A DNA stretch of 64,000 nucleotides from Lachnospiraceae bacterium (GTDB lineage Bacteria > Bacillota > Clostridia > Lachnospirales > Lachnospiraceae): the NCBI GenBank assembly GCA_009777715.1, contig WRLH01000009.1, forward strand, positions 30,323 through 94,322, given 5' to 3'. The first letter of the stretch is position 1; every line of letters starts with the position of its first letter. This document shows positions 9,075 through 18,617 of the stretch, in pieces. The position numbers and the translations under genes are program-made. Below the pieces are notes generated by a model. The model did no database searches. It saw nothing but the letters and a program-made list of their open reading frames with translations, and was not told the DNA's origin.

Positions 9075-9710
9075 TTATTCATATGTACAATCCTTCGCCC
9101 AAGCGGTTAATTTTGATATCCATTGTTCAAAATGCTTGCACTTAAGCGAAATTCCGTCGATTCCGATCTTCAAAGCTATTTTCGTGCCATCGGTAATTTT
9201 TGAATAACTCGGAATAATTTTCTCAATCCGTTTGGACGGAGCAGTATCATAAGAGTTGTTTATATGTTCCGGGGTTTCAAATTTTTGGATTATGGTTTTT
9301 AGAGCGTCTATTTGCTTATCATCAGCAATGCCTTCAAAAGTAGAAATACTTGAAAAGAGAAGTCCCTCATACTCATGAACTGACAAGTTAAAAAGTAAAT
9401 TATTTAGTCCCAAATCTTTTTCAACAGTCTTTTCAATGTGTTGCGCTTTTTCGTATATCGTGCCGGAAGCAGTAGTGTAACCGGGAGTATCGCGCGGTAA
9501 ACCATAATAATCAATCATGGTTGTTATAAGAGCCATTCGGTCACCTTTGCAAATCCTAATCAGCTCTTTTTTGATTTTGCTATATTTACTCACCCCACCT
9601 GCTCCCTTCGGAACAACAGATATATCCATGGTTAAAAAATAAGGGGCAAGAACCGTTTTTACGAAGCTTTGCTCGGTTAGGCCTTCGCAATAAACTATTA
9701 AGCGTTTCAT
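9075..9710 (-). CDS. DUF4276 family protein, Toprim-like partner of the adjacent ATPase
   Basis: A 211-residue protein of the DUF4276 family. Its N-terminus, VYCEGLTEQSFVKTVL, has the EGxTE pattern of a Toprim strand-1 glutamate, and a later MIDYYGLP could provide the acidic pair; this resembles the nuclease half of OLD proteins. The ATG at 9708-9710 overlaps the ATPase stop as ATGA, so the two are translationally coupled. Function is not shown; a two-component nuclease or anti-phage role is inferred from the ATPase pairing. Confidence 0.75.
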   Translation of the reverse strand: MKRLIVYCEGLTEQSFVKTVLAPYFLTMDISVVPKGAGGVSKYSKIKKELIRICKGDRMALITTMIDYYGLPRDTPGYTTASGTIYEKAQHIEKTVEKDLGLNNLLFNLSVHEYEGLLFSSISTFEGIADDKQIDALKTIIQKFETPEHINNSYDTAPSKRIEKIIPSYSKITDGTKIALKIGIDGISLKCKHFEQWISKLTAWAKDCTYE

Positions 9711-10807
9711 TGTGCGAACCTCCCGCCTAAAATATTTTTGTTCCATAATTCGCCTAATGTATAGTCATCTTCCAACCATTCCGTAAGTTTGTCAAGCTCA
9801 AGCCGTCTAAACTTGGAACCATTTTCATGTTTGTCCACCACAATAATATCCTCCGCGCTAAAATTATTAAGTAGCTCGACAGATTGGGTAGACAATATTA
9901 TTTGCTTATTGACCGAAGCTTTTTTTACTAATTCTGCAAATATAGCGATAGCAAAAGGGTGAAGCCCAAGCTCCGGCTCGTCAATTATGATGACAGACAT
10001 CTGCAATAATGCAGGTTGCAACAATAATGTAGCAAGGCATATAAAACGTAAAGTTCCGTCTGAAAGTTGAGAAGCGTAGAAAATATCTCCGCTTTCTTTT
10101 TGTTGCCAACGTAAAAATATTAGTTCCTCATTTAATTCGTTCGGCTCAAGCACAAAATCACTGAAATATGGTGCAACAAGTTGTACCGCACTCAAAATGT
10201 CAGCATATTCTTTAGGAAAATGCCGTTTTAACCTGTACAAGAATGCCGCCAAATTACGCCCATCACTAAAAAAGGCGGCACAGTTAGAAACATTGTGTTC
10301 GCTTTTAATTCGTGAAGAAGAAGTTGTATCTTGAAATCGGTATACAATCCAACCCGGATTTAACATGATATTTAAAATTTTTGTACCACTTTCGTTTGTC
10401 CATCTTCGCAACACATTAAGTACATTCGACTGGTTGTGTCCAACATCATCTACAAGCTCTGTCCCATCTATACTAAAACGCTCGTTATGAAAAATAAAGC
10501 TGTTGTTTTCAGTCCATTCAATTGCAAAAGAATATAGATCATTCTCTTCAAAATTGAGTTCAACGACAATGGTATTTGTTTCTTTTTTGCCGTTATAAAA
10601 CAATGTTTCTGTTCCCTTTTTTCCGGCGTAATAATTTAAACCACGTCCAAGTACGCTCTGTATAAGCTCAAACACGCACATAAAATTGGATTTACCCGCA
10701 CCATTTGCACCGATAAGCACATTAATACTTCTTAAATCCACATCACACTCTTTAATCGACTTAAAGCCTTTTATTGCTATTTTGGTTAATTGCCCTAATT
10801 TATCCAT
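9707..10807 (-). CDS. AAA family ATPase (SMC/OLD-type, AAA_21)
   Basis: ABC/SMC-like ATPase of about 366 residues. Walker A is GANGAGKSN near residue 30. The signature helix is ASQLSDGTLRFICLATLL, followed by Walker B VIIIDEPELGLHP and a D-loop, and by a switch region (IILSTQS). It has no long coiled coil. It forms an ATGA-coupled pair with the DUF4276 gene. Such ATPase/nuclease pairs are common in defence islands. The start at 10807 has AGGAGA upstream. The pair lies between housekeeping genes and next to a gene remnant, consistent with acquisition. Confidence 0.85.
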   Translation of the reverse strand: MDKLGQLTKIAIKGFKSIKECDVDLRSINVLIGANGAGKSNFMCVFELIQSVLGRGLNYYAGKKGTETLFYNGKKETNTIVVELNFEENDLYSFAIEWTENNSFIFHNERFSIDGTELVDDVGHNQSNVLNVLRRWTNESGTKILNIMLNPGWIVYRFQDTTSSSRIKSEHNVSNCAAFFSDGRNLAAFLYRLKRHFPKEYADILSAVQLVAPYFSDFVLEPNELNEELIFLRWQQKESGDIFYASQLSDGTLRFICLATLLLQPALLQMSVIIIDEPELGLHPFAIAIFAELVKKASVNKQIILSTQSVELLNNFSAEDIIVVDKHENGSKFRRLELDKLTEWLEDDYTLGELWNKNILGGRFAQ

Positions 10808-10842
10808 CACAATCTCTCCTATATAAATATCGCTTGGCCGCT

Positions 10843-10998
10843 TCAATCAATGCTTCCTAAAGCAAGCCGTTTTTTAAGTTCACGCTTTACCCGAATCAAA
10901 TCAGTATCATTTAAGAGTGGTATGAGTTCTTGAATTTCATCAATCGTCTTATCCCACCATTTGAACGACTTAAGGAGTTCAACCGGGTTATAGTGGGT
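10843..10998 (-). pseudogene. 3' remnant of a CatB-type (hexapeptide) acetyltransferase gene
   Basis: On the minus strand an open frame without a start encodes NPVELLKSFKWWDKTIDEI and then ends with a stop at 10843-10845. This resembles the C-terminal tail of CatB/Vat xenobiotic acetyltransferases, where the end of the beta-helix passes into a KWWDW helix. An in-frame stop lies at 10999-11001, and the rest of the gene is absent. It probably marks a deletion or insertion boundary next to the ATPase/DUF4276 pair. Confidence 0.65.
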
Positions 10999-11104
10999 TT
11001 AACATATGTGACGGAAAAACCCGGGACAGGGTCCGTTACAGTTGCGTCAGGTTTTGGCATGGTCAGAGCCCTCAATTCTTTTTCGATTTAAAAACCTATA
11101 ACCT

Positions 11105-11133
11105 ATTATACTACACGCCTTTGTGGGAAGCAA
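11105..11133 (-). promoter_or_regulatory. Promoter upstream of the ATPase/DUF4276 pair
   Basis: Minus strand TTGCTT (11133-11128), 17-bp spacer, TATAAT (11110-11105). It would give a leader of nearly 300 nt that crosses the acetyltransferase remnant and a hairpin near 11017-11042 before the ATPase start. Confidence 0.6.
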
Positions 11134-11147
11134 TCTACTTACTTTCG

Positions 11148-12521
11148 CTAGCCCTTCCTTGCCACACCAAGCAAATACTCCCGGTTATTATGCTCCGGAT
11201 TATCAATGACATCTTCCAGAAGGGCGTTTAAGGTCTTGCCAATTTTTTTCCCTTGGGGAATCCCGGCCAAAATAAGGTCATTGCCGCTCACCGCAAGGTC
11301 TTTTAAGGTAACACATTGCTTTTTTTCTTTTACTTTTTGGTAAACCCGGTTAAGCTCGGCAAGATACGCAAGCTTTTCAGCTTTCAGAAAATCACTTTGG
11401 GCTAAGATATCGGCTTTGTGGACCTTTAGATAAAGCGGGTAAATATCTTCGCCGATCCGCGCAATCGCACGGCGGACATATTTTTCCGCAATTTTTGGCT
11501 CAGGATATACGCAAAGGTTATCGCTAGGAAGCCCTTTATCGATATCATAATCATGGTAAAGGACAAGGCGGCAAACCTTATCGGTAGTATCATTATCGAA
11601 TTTCAGGCGGCGCATGATTTTCCGCGCCATCTCCGCGCCTTTTTCTGAATGCCCTTTAAAGCTGTCATTGCCAGTTTTTTGATTGACCGATTTGGTCAAT
11701 GGCTTGGCAATATCATGAAACATCATTGCCAGACGCAAAACTTTATCGGCCGGGACGGCTTTCATTGCGTTGATAATATGCTCACCGACACTATAACAAT
11801 GATGAGGGTGCTTCTGCCCTGTTTGCATACAAGCGTCAAATTCGGGGAAAAATTGGGCCGTCAGCCCTGCTTCATAAGCCACGCGGAGAAATTCCGGATG
11901 CGGTGAAGTAATGAGCTTTACCAGTTCAACCCTGATTCTTTCCGCGCTGATATGGTTTAAATCAGAAGCTTTATCATTTATTGCCTGTTTTGTTTTTTCT
12001 TCAATTAGAAACCCTAGCTGGGCAGAAAAGCGGACCGCCCGCATTAGGCGTAAAGCGTCTTCGGAAAAACGTTCCCCGGCTTCACCAACACAGCGGATAA
12101 TTTTGTTCTTGATATCATTTAAGCCATCATATAAATCAATTAACCCGTCACGGTCATTATATGCCATTGCATTTATCGTAAAATCACGGCGTTTTAAATC
12201 ATCGGCAAGGCTATTTGTATAGGTTACTTCCGCGGGGCGGCGTTTGTCTTCGTATATTCCATCAATCCGGTAGGTTGTCACCTCAAAATTTTCCATTCCG
12301 ATTAATACCGTAACCGTCCCATGCTTAAGGCCCGTATCAAAAGTCCGGCGGAATAAAGACTTCACCTCTGCCGGAGTAGCAGAGGTGGTAATATCCCAGT
12401 CTTCCGGCTCTTTAAGAAGAATCGAGTCCCTAACACAGCCGCCAACCGCATAAGCGTAAAACCCGGCGTTTTCAATCGTCTGGATAATATTTTTTACTTT
12501 TTCGGGTAGATGGATTTTCAT
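11148..12521 (-). CDS. cca: CCA-adding tRNA nucleotidyltransferase with HD domain
   Basis: Adds or repairs the 3' CCA of tRNAs. Class II nucleotidyltransferase core: GGCVRD near residue 28 and EDWDIT metal-binding site, the RRDFTINAM motif near residue 110, then RLMRAVRF and EERIRVEL-like segments. An HD domain with HHCYSVGEHI and MMFHDIAKP follows. 457 residues. Both tRNA-Ser genes in this window lack an encoded CCA, so this enzyme is needed for them. It starts 4 bp after proS. Confidence 0.95.
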   Translation of the reverse strand: MKIHLPEKVKNIIQTIENAGFYAYAVGGCVRDSILLKEPEDWDITTSATPAEVKSLFRRTFDTGLKHGTVTVLIGMENFEVTTYRIDGIYEDKRRPAEVTYTNSLADDLKRRDFTINAMAYNDRDGLIDLYDGLNDIKNKIIRCVGEAGERFSEDALRLMRAVRFSAQLGFLIEEKTKQAINDKASDLNHISAERIRVELVKLITSPHPEFLRVAYEAGLTAQFFPEFDACMQTGQKHPHHCYSVGEHIINAMKAVPADKVLRLAMMFHDIAKPLTKSVNQKTGNDSFKGHSEKGAEMARKIMRRLKFDNDTTDKVCRLVLYHDYDIDKGLPSDNLCVYPEPKIAEKYVRRAIARIGEDIYPLYLKVHKADILAQSDFLKAEKLAYLAELNRVYQKVKEKKQCVTLKDLAVSGNDLILAGIPQGKKIGKTLNALLEDVIDNPEHNNREYLLGVARKG

Positions 12522-12525
12522 TAAG

Positions 12526-13974
12526 CTAGTAGGCCTTTCCCCAGCAGACCATATCTTCCGCTTTAGAACCGCAATAAACGCAAGTATCTGCCAGCTTCAC
12601 CTGCTGATAAGGAATATTACGGCCAGTAACCGCCAGTTCTTCCTTAATTGCTTCTTCACAAGCCCTATCGCCGCACCACATCGCATTAACAAAGCCCGTT
12701 TTTTCATTGAATAATCTAACGAACTCTTCTTTACTGCGTGCCTCAAAAGTATTCGCGCTTAGGTGTCCGGCGGCTTTTTTAAGCATATCTTCTTGGATAG
12801 TGTCAAGCAGGGTTGCAACTTTCTGCTCTATTTCATCAAGATTACATTCTATTTTTTCATATGGCAGCCCTGCCATATCGGTATCGCGGCGGCAAATAAT
12901 ACATTTCCCGGCTTCAATGTCTTTCGGCCCGATTTCTACCCTAAGCGGAATCCCGCGCATTTCTTGTTCGGAAAATTTCCAGCCGGGGCTTTTATCGGTG
13001 CTGTCAACTTTGACGCGGAAATTCTTAAGCTTTTCTTTTAATTCAAAGGCTTTATCAAGAACCCCCTCCGCCTGCTGCCGGATCGGAATAATCATTACTT
13101 GGACAGGGGCGACCTTGGGCGGGAGAACCAAACCGGAGTCATCGCCATGCACCATGATAATCGCGCCAATCATCCGGGTCGTCATTCCCCATGAGGTCTG
13201 GTGGACATATTTTAAGGTATTATCCTTGTCCGTATATTGGATATCAAAAGCCCGCGCAAACCCATCACCAAAATTGTGGGTCGTTCCGGCTTGAAGTGCC
13301 TTTCCATCGTGCATCATCGCTTCAATTGAATAAGTTGCTTTTGCCCCGGCGAATTTTTCTTTTTCGCTTTTGCGCCCTTTTACGACCGGAATCGCCAATA
13401 TTTTTTCATGAAATTCCGCATATATATCAAGCATTAGCTCCGTCCGCTCGGCTGCTTCCTCGGCCGTGGCATGGGCGGTATGCCCCTCTTGCCACAAAAA
13501 TTCACGGGAACGCAGGAAAGGGCGGGTTTCTTTTTCCCAGCGGACAACGCTGCACCATTGATTATAAAGGCGGGGCAAATCGCGGTATGATTGGATGTCA
13601 TTGGCAAAAAAATCACAAAAAAGCGTCTCCGAAGTCGGGCGGACACACATCCGCTCCGTCAGCGGGGCAAGGCCGCCATGGGTTACCCAGGCTACTTCGG
13701 GAGCAAAACCCTCAACGTGGTCTTTTTCTTTTTGCAAAAGGCTTTCGGGGATAAACATTGGGAAATAAACATTTTCCACGCCAGTTGCCTTAAACATATC
13801 GTCAAGCTCACGCTGAATCAATTCCCAAATCGCATATCCGGCCGGCTTGATGACCATGCAGCCTTTCACGTTTGAATAGTCAATCAGCTCCGCCTTTTTT
13901 ACCACATCAGTATACCACTTTGCAAAATCCACGTCCATTGAGGTAATTGCTTCAACTAATTTTTTTTCCGCCAT
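12526..13974 (-). CDS. proS: Prolyl-tRNA synthetase, archaeal/eukaryotic type
   Basis: Charges tRNA-Pro. This is the shorter ProRS type without an editing insert and with a C-terminal zinc-binding region ([20 protein letters not shown], ending in a terminal Tyr). Motif 2 is [26 protein letters not shown], and [13 protein letters not shown] follows. I start at the ATG at 13974; another ATG 12 bp upstream sits only 1 nt after an AAAGG. The 15 bp AAAGGCATGGTTATT ahead of this ATG also occur ahead of the XRE gene at 32527. Confidence 0.93.
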   Translation of the reverse strand: MAEKKLVEAITSMDVDFAKWYTDVVKKAELIDYSNVKGCMVIKPAGYAIWELIQRELDDMFKATGVENVYFPMFIPESLLQKEKDHVEGFAPEVAWVTHGGLAPLTERMCVRPTSETLFCDFFANDIQSYRDLPRLYNQWCSVVRWEKETRPFLRSREFLWQEGHTAHATAEEAAERTELMLDIYAEFHEKILAIPVVKGRKSEKEKFAGAKATYSIEAMMHDGKALQAGTTHNFGDGFARAFDIQYTDKDNTLKYVHQTSWGMTTRMIGAIIMVHGDDSGLVLPPKVAPVQVMIIPIRQQAEGVLDKAFELKEKLKNFRVKVDSTDKSPGWKFSEQEMRGIPLRVEIGPKDIEAGKCIICRRDTDMAGLPYEKIECNLDEIEQKVATLLDTIQEDMLKKAAGHLSANTFEARSKEEFVRLFNEKTGFVNAMWCGDRACEEAIKEELAVTGRNIPYQQVKLADTCVYCGSKAEDMVCWGKAY

Positions 13975-14014
13975 TTTAATAACCATGCCTTTCTTGAAAG
14001 ATTTTATCTTTTAA

Positions 14015-14650
14015 TTATTTGCTCCTCTTTACTATATGCAGCATATCATCTTTAACCATCTCAGGCTGATTGCCGCTTAAAATTATGTCCGTGTATTGCC
14101 ACGGCTTTTCTTCTAATAGAAAAGGGTGGAGCAAAGAATCCCACCAGTCCGTAAACTTTGTGACCGATTCAAGCGTTCCGCCATTTTCCCCCTTAGCAAG
14201 GTCACGCTCGATTAATCTTTTTCTGGCAATCTCCGGCTCTGTGTCCACCCAGACAGAATAATCAGAAAGCTTGCGGAGCGTTTTCCTGCAAGCCCCCATG
14301 CCCTCAATAATAAGCGGCTTCTTTGCGTCAACGCCAATAAATCCGGGGCGGTTTTCTCTCACCCAGCCTGTTGGCCTGTAAGCAATAATTTCCCCGTTAA
14401 GCCACGGATAAATAATCCCCTCCAGCATTTCTTGGTCCCAATCAACAGGGTCTATCCCCCAGCATATATCATCGGTTGAAACCAAATTTGCATTAAGGGC
14501 ATTAACAAAGTGCTTGGCTAAGGTAGTTTTACCTGAACCGCCGTTACCGTCAATTAAGATTAATGGCTTGGGGGCGTTTTTTAATATTTGTGCGGTTAAA
14601 TTTGTGATGGATTCTTTTTTCCATGCCGTAATTCCAAGTGATGGGAGCAT
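14015..14650 (-). CDS. Uridine kinase-like P-loop NTPase
   Basis: P-loop kinase of 211 residues with Walker A GNGGSGKTT near residue 35, DDICWGIDPVDWDQE in the substrate region and a lid region RKRLIERD. It looks like the uridine/pantothenate kinase superfamily, but the substrate cannot be told. It lies alone between proS and ybaN with a weak ribosome binding site. Confidence 0.75.
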   Translation of the reverse strand: MLPSLGITAWKKESITNLTAQILKNAPKPLILIDGNGGSGKTTLAKHFVNALNANLVSTDDICWGIDPVDWDQEMLEGIIYPWLNGEIIAYRPTGWVRENRPGFIGVDAKKPLIIEGMGACRKTLRKLSDYSVWVDTEPEIARKRLIERDLAKGENGGTLESVTKFTDWWDSLLHPFLLEEKPWQYTDIILSGNQPEMVKDDMLHIVKRSK

Positions 14651-14724
14651 ATTTTCTCACTTCCAAACTGTTTCTTCAGCTAACTTAATCATTTTAGCAT
14701 GGGTCAAATTTTTCGTCAAGCAAG

Positions 14725-15084
14725 TTACGTCTTACTCTTTATCATCAAGATATGAATCGTTACTGAAATGCCAATTGCCAATAAAATAAAAATAGCTGCC
14801 AGCGTGTGCAAAATTATCATTGAAGCTGTTAATCCAGCCCACAAAAAAGCAATGCTCGCGATTTTTCTTTTTTTGCTAATCCCTTGCCCGGTCCGGTAAT
14901 TTTCAATGAATGGGCCAAATAAACGGCTCTCTAAAAGCCACGTTTCAAGCCCTTTATGGCAAGAAGAAAAGCAAATTGCCGCGAACAAAACTAAGGGCGT
15001 GGTAGGCAAAAGAGGTATGACAATGCCTACCGCACCCAGCGTTAAAAATATAAATCCCAAGATTGCCAAAACCAATTTTTTCAT
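14725..15084 (-). CDS. YbaN family (DUF454) inner membrane protein
   Basis: A 119-residue membrane protein with the DUF454 signatures [20 protein letters not shown] and a Cys-containing [22 protein letters not shown] stretch, and three or four helices. Function unknown. Its ATG overlaps the katG stop codon (ATGA), so it is translated with katG; this suggests a link to oxidative stress or heme handling, as an inference only. Confidence 0.88.
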   Translation of the reverse strand: MKKLVLAILGFIFLTLGAVGIVIPLLPTTPLVLFAAICFSSCHKGLETWLLESRLFGPFIENYRTGQGISKKRKIASIAFLWAGLTASMIILHTLAAIFILLAIGISVTIHILMIKSKT

Positions 15085-17300
15085 CTTTTCATGTCAAATC
15101 GGTCAGCATTCATGACCTTATTCCAAGCAGAAATAAAGTCATTTACGAACTTAACCTTTGCGTCATTGCTGGCATAGACTTCCGCAATAGCCCTAAGCTG
15201 GGCATTTGAGCCAAAAATCAAGTCAACCCGCGTTGCCGTCCATTTAAGCCGCCCGGTTTTCCTGTCAAGGCCATGGAATAGATTCTTGTGTTCAGTTGCT
15301 TTCCATTCAGTCCGCATATCAAGGAGATTAATAAAGAAGTCGTTGGTGAGGGCTTCAAAGGAATGGGTAAAGACTCCGTGCGGCGAATTGCGGTAGTTAT
15401 TTCCCAAAACGCGCAAACCGCCAAGAAGCACCGTCATTTCCGGCGCGGTCAAGGTAAGCTGCTGTGCCTTATCGACCAATAATTCCTCCGGCAAAGCCGA
15501 AAATTCATGTTGCAAATAATTCCTAAAGCCATCATAAATCGGTTCAAGGACTTCCATTCCCTCAATGTCGGTTTGCTCAACGCTCGCATCCATTCGGCCA
15601 GGCATAAATGGGACATTAACGATTATGCCCGCTTTTTTTGCTGCCATCTCAATCCCAACTGCTCCGCCAAGGACAATCAAGTCGGCAAAAGAGACGTATC
15701 TTCTTGTGCGGTTGATAAAATTGCCTTGAATTTGCTCGTATCGGTTAAAAACAAACCGCAATCTTTCCGGCTGGTTTACTTGCCACGAAATCTGCGGCTC
15801 AAACCTTAGCCGCCCGCCATTAGCCCCGCCTCTTTTATCAGAACCCCTAAAGCAAGAGGCACTTGCCCATGCGGTGCTTATCATTTCGGCGATTGTCAGG
15901 CCGGAATTGACCAGTGAGCATTTTAATTCTTTGATGTCTCTTTGGTTTAGCATATATCCGTCACGTTTTGGAATCGGGTCTTGCCAAAGAAAGGTTTCCT
16001 TTGGCACTTCCGGCCCAAAATAAAGTGAGGTTGGCCCCATGTCCCGGTGGGTAAGCTTAAACCAAGCATTGGCAAAGGCTTTCTTGAATTTTTGCGGATT
16101 TTCGTAATAATATTTTGCTATTTTAAAATAAGCCGGGTCGGCTTTCAAAGCCAAATCAGCCGTTGCTTTCATGGGCCGATGCCATTTATTTGGGTCATGC
16201 GCGTCAATGACCATATCTTCTGGCGCAACATCTTTTGCCAGCCAGATATACGCCCCGGCCGGGCTTTTCGTCAGTTCATAATCGTATTTTAATAAAGTTC
16301 TTAAATAACCCATATCCCAAGTGATTGGGTTTGGCTTCCAAGCACCCTCAAGACCGCTTCCGATCGTATCATCAGCGTTGCCAGTGCCAAAGCTATTTTT
16401 CCAGCCCAAGTTTTGCTGTTCAATCGGAGCTGCTTCCGGGGCAGGGCCTATATAGGTCGCGGGCGGGGCTGCGCCGTGAGTTTTGCCGAAAGTATGCCCC
16501 CCGGCAACCAGCGCAACTGTTTCTTCATCATCCATCGCCATCCGGCTGAAAGTTTCCCTGACATCTTTTGCGGACTCAAGCGGGTCAGGATGGCCGTCAG
16601 GGCCTTCCGGATTGACATAAATTAAGCCCATTTGCGTAGCGGCAAGCGGCCCTTCAAGATGGCGGTCGTTTTCATTTCGGTATCTTTTATAGTCGCCTAG
16701 CCACGTTCTTTCTGAACCCCAGTAAACATCTTTTTGCGGTTCCCAGACATCTTCGCGGCCGCCGGCAAAACCAATTGGTTTAAATCCCATTGATTCCATC
16801 GCGCAATTGCTGGTCAGAATCATCAGGTCAGCCCATGATATTTTTTTGCCGTATTTCTTTTTGAGCGGCCACAATAGCCGCCGGGCTTTATCCAAATTTA
16901 TGTTATCCGGCCAGCTGCTAGAGGGCGGAAATCTTAACGCCGCATACCTTGTTCCGCCACGGCCATCAATCGTACGGTATGTCCCGGCACTATGCCACGC
17001 CATCCGGATAAGGAAAGGGCCGTAATGGCCATAATCGGCCGGCCACCATTCCTGTGAATCGCGCATCATTGTAAAAATGTCGTCTTTTAGTGCTTGTAAA
17101 TCAAGCTTTTTAAATTCTTCAACATAGTTAAACCCAGCCCCCATTGGATTGCTTAAACAAGAATTTTGGTGTAAAATATCAAGATTTAGTAGATTCGGCC
17201 ACCAATCCCTTAGGGTTGGCCCTTTAGTAAAATCAGGTCCCCCGATTTCCGTTTGATTTGGTGTTTGCCTTGTTGTTTGGCTACTTGGTTCGCCATTCAT
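15081..17300 (-). CDS. katG: Catalase-peroxidase KatG
   Basis: Bifunctional heme enzyme that removes H2O2. The distal site is [11 protein letters not shown] near residue 110, with Arg, Trp and His; the Tyr of the Met-Tyr-Trp adduct is in [10 protein letters not shown]; the proximal heme His is in [16 protein letters not shown]. Both duplicated KatG halves are present in 739 residues, so it is full length. A GGCGG lies upstream of the ATG. KatG is not universal in anaerobic Clostridia and points to defence against oxygen. It is divergent from nadE and coupled to ybaN. Confidence 0.97.
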   Translation of the reverse strand: MNGEPSSQTTRQTPNQTEIGGPDFTKGPTLRDWWPNLLNLDILHQNSCLSNPMGAGFNYVEEFKKLDLQALKDDIFTMMRDSQEWWPADYGHYGPFLIRMAWHSAGTYRTIDGRGGTRYAALRFPPSSSWPDNINLDKARRLLWPLKKKYGKKISWADLMILTSNCAMESMGFKPIGFAGGREDVWEPQKDVYWGSERTWLGDYKRYRNENDRHLEGPLAATQMGLIYVNPEGPDGHPDPLESAKDVRETFSRMAMDDEETVALVAGGHTFGKTHGAAPPATYIGPAPEAAPIEQQNLGWKNSFGTGNADDTIGSGLEGAWKPNPITWDMGYLRTLLKYDYELTKSPAGAYIWLAKDVAPEDMVIDAHDPNKWHRPMKATADLALKADPAYFKIAKYYYENPQKFKKAFANAWFKLTHRDMGPTSLYFGPEVPKETFLWQDPIPKRDGYMLNQRDIKELKCSLVNSGLTIAEMISTAWASASCFRGSDKRGGANGGRLRFEPQISWQVNQPERLRFVFNRYEQIQGNFINRTRRYVSFADLIVLGGAVGIEMAAKKAGIIVNVPFMPGRMDASVEQTDIEGMEVLEPIYDGFRNYLQHEFSALPEELLVDKAQQLTLTAPEMTVLLGGLRVLGNNYRNSPHGVFTHSFEALTNDFFINLLDMRTEWKATEHKNLFHGLDRKTGRLKWTATRVDLIFGSNAQLRAIAEVYASNDAKVKFVNDFISAWNKVMNADRFDMKR

Positions 17301-17358
17301 GTTGCTACCGCCGTAATATCTTTTATGTAATATATGTAGGTGGGCGGGGTTTTGACAA

Positions 17359-17387
17359 TTGACCGGAAACCAAAGGTATTATATAAT
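17359..17387 (+). promoter_or_regulatory. nadE promoter
   Basis: TTGACC (17359-17364), 17-bp spacer, TATAAT (17382-17387), about 65 bp before nadE. The -10 box sits within the palindrome ATTATATAAT. Confidence 0.8.
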
Positions 17388-17452
17388 AGTTAGCAAGACA
17401 AAGGCTTGGGCTATGCTCAAAGCCGCGGCTTTGAAAGGATAAGGACATACTA

Positions 17453-18190
17453 ATGTTTAATGCGAAAAATACCAGCTTACAACTTATTTCATGGCTTGAG
17501 GATTATTTCCGGGAAAATGCCGCGCCGGAAACCAAAGCCGTCATTGGTATCAGCGGGGGGAAAGACAGCTCCATCGCTTGTGCCTTATGTGTTGCTGCCC
17601 TAGGAAAAGAGCGGGTGCTTGGTGTTTTAATGCCCCAGGGATATCAAGATGACATTGGTTTTTCTTATGACCTATGCCAAACTTTAGGGATAAAATATGT
17701 CAAAATTAATATTGCTGCCCCGGCTTTAAATATTTATGCCGAATTAGAAAGAAGCGGGCTTACGCCAAATACAGTTGCTACTTTTAACACTCCGGCACGG
17801 CTTAGGATGACGACCCTTTATGCTGTTTCCGCCATTGTATCAGGCCGCGTCATCAATACTTGCAATTTGAGCGAGGAATGGGTCGGCTATAGCACAAAAT
17901 TCGGCGATTCGGCCGGGGATTTAAGTCCTTTTTCGCTCCTTACTGTAACAGAAGTAAAGGCTGTTGGCCATTATCTGGGTTTGCCAGACCGCTTTATTGA
18001 AAAGATACCTGTTGACGGCTTATGCGGAAAAACGGACGAAGAAAATCTAGGTTTTACTTATGAAGTGCTGGACAAATATATCCGCACCGGAGTTTGTGAA
18101 AATAAAGAAATAAAAGCAAGAATTGACCGCCTTAACGAAATGAATTTGCACAAGCTTAAGCCAATGCCAGTTTTCAAATACAATGGATAG
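17453..18190 (+). CDS. nadE: NH3-dependent NAD+ synthetase
   Basis: Last step of NAD synthesis: amidation of deamido-NAD with ATP and ammonia. PP-loop ISGGKDSSIAC near residue 30; NTCNLSEEWVGYSTKFGDSAGDLSPF near residue 140 binds substrate. 245 residues, with no N-terminal glutaminase domain, so ammonia is the nitrogen source. Confidence 0.95.
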   Translation: MFNAKNTSLQLISWLEDYFRENAAPETKAVIGISGGKDSSIACALCVAALGKERVLGVLMPQGYQDDIGFSYDLCQTLGIKYVKINIAAPALNIYAELERSGLTPNTVATFNTPARLRMTTLYAVSAIVSGRVINTCNLSEEWVGYSTKFGDSAGDLSPFSLLTVTEVKAVGHYLGLPDRFIEKIPVDGLCGKTDEENLGFTYEVLDKYIRTGVCENKEIKARIDRLNEMNLHKLKPMPVFKYNG

Positions 18191-18197
18191 GGAGCAG

Positions 18198-18298
18198 AAA
18201 TTGCGAGTAATAATTGCGAGTAATAATTGCGAGTAATTTTTATTACGAGCAATTTTATTACGAGCAATTTTTATTGCGAGTAATAAAATTACTTGCAA
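18198..18298. repeat. Short tandem and inverted ATTGCGAGTAAT repeats
   Basis: Three copies of TAATAATTGCGAG-type 13-bp units are followed by two ATTACGAGCAATTTT units and one ATTGCGAGTAAT/ATTACTTGCAAT inverted pair. The block directly follows nadE and precedes the ferredoxin gene. It can fold into several alternate hairpins. It has no spacers and is not a CRISPR array. Confidence 0.7.
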
Positions 18299-18349
18299 TC
18301 AAGATGAACTTATATTAAAATATATTCAAGAAAACTTAGGAGGATTCAC

Positions 18350-18520
18350 ATGGCTTACATAATCAATGAAAGCTGCATTAATTGCGGTGCTTGCGGCGGG
18401 TCATGCCCAGTTGACGCGATTTTTCAAGGAGATTCACAATACGAAATCAACCCTGACACCTGTATCGACTGTGGTGCTTGCGCTGACACTTGCCCGGTTG
18501 CCGCTATAGTGGCGAGCTAA
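18350..18520 (+). CDS. Small 2[4Fe-4S] ferredoxin
   Basis: A 56-residue clostridial-type ferredoxin. The two cluster motifs are CINCGACGGSCP and CIDCGACADTCP, which give two [4Fe-4S] clusters. TTAGGAGG precedes the ATG. As a low-potential carrier it is a plausible electron donor to the Rnf complex and to radical-SAM enzymes in this window. Confidence 0.95.
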   Translation: MAYIINESCINCGACGGSCPVDAIFQGDSQYEINPDTCIDCGACADTCPVAAIVAS

Positions 18521-18550
18521 AAAAGGGACTGCCCAGCGGCAGTCCCTTTT
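18521..18550 (+). terminator. Terminator of the ferredoxin gene
   Basis: Perfect 13-bp stem AAAAGGGACTGCC / GGCAGTCCCTTTT with a CAGC loop, starting right after the stop codon. Confidence 0.9.
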
Positions 18551-18586
18551 GATTCCCTCTGTGGCGAACTTTCTATACAATAAAAA

Positions 18587-18615
18587 GGTGACGCGAAAGT
18601 GCGTCACCTTTTTTT
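18587..18615. terminator. Terminator between convergent ferredoxin and merR genes
   Basis: Stem GGTGACGC / GCGTCACC with loop GAAAGT, preceded by AAAAA and followed by TTTTTTTT, so it can act in both directions. Confidence 0.85.
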
Positions 18616-18617
18616 CC

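Noticed and set aside
11040..11060. A 50-codon frame (MPKPDATVTDPVPGF...) upstream of the ATPase gene
   Set aside because: No ribosome binding site, and it runs over the acetyltransferase remnant in another frame. Not supported as a gene.
13191..13754. 187-codon open frame on the plus strand
   Set aside because: It lies fully antisense to proS, has no ribosome binding site, and its composition follows the proS codon pattern. Treated as a shadow.
17379..17388. PerR box between katG and nadE
   Set aside because: ATTATATAAT is only a short AT palindrome that coincides with the nadE -10 box; it does not match the longer Per box.
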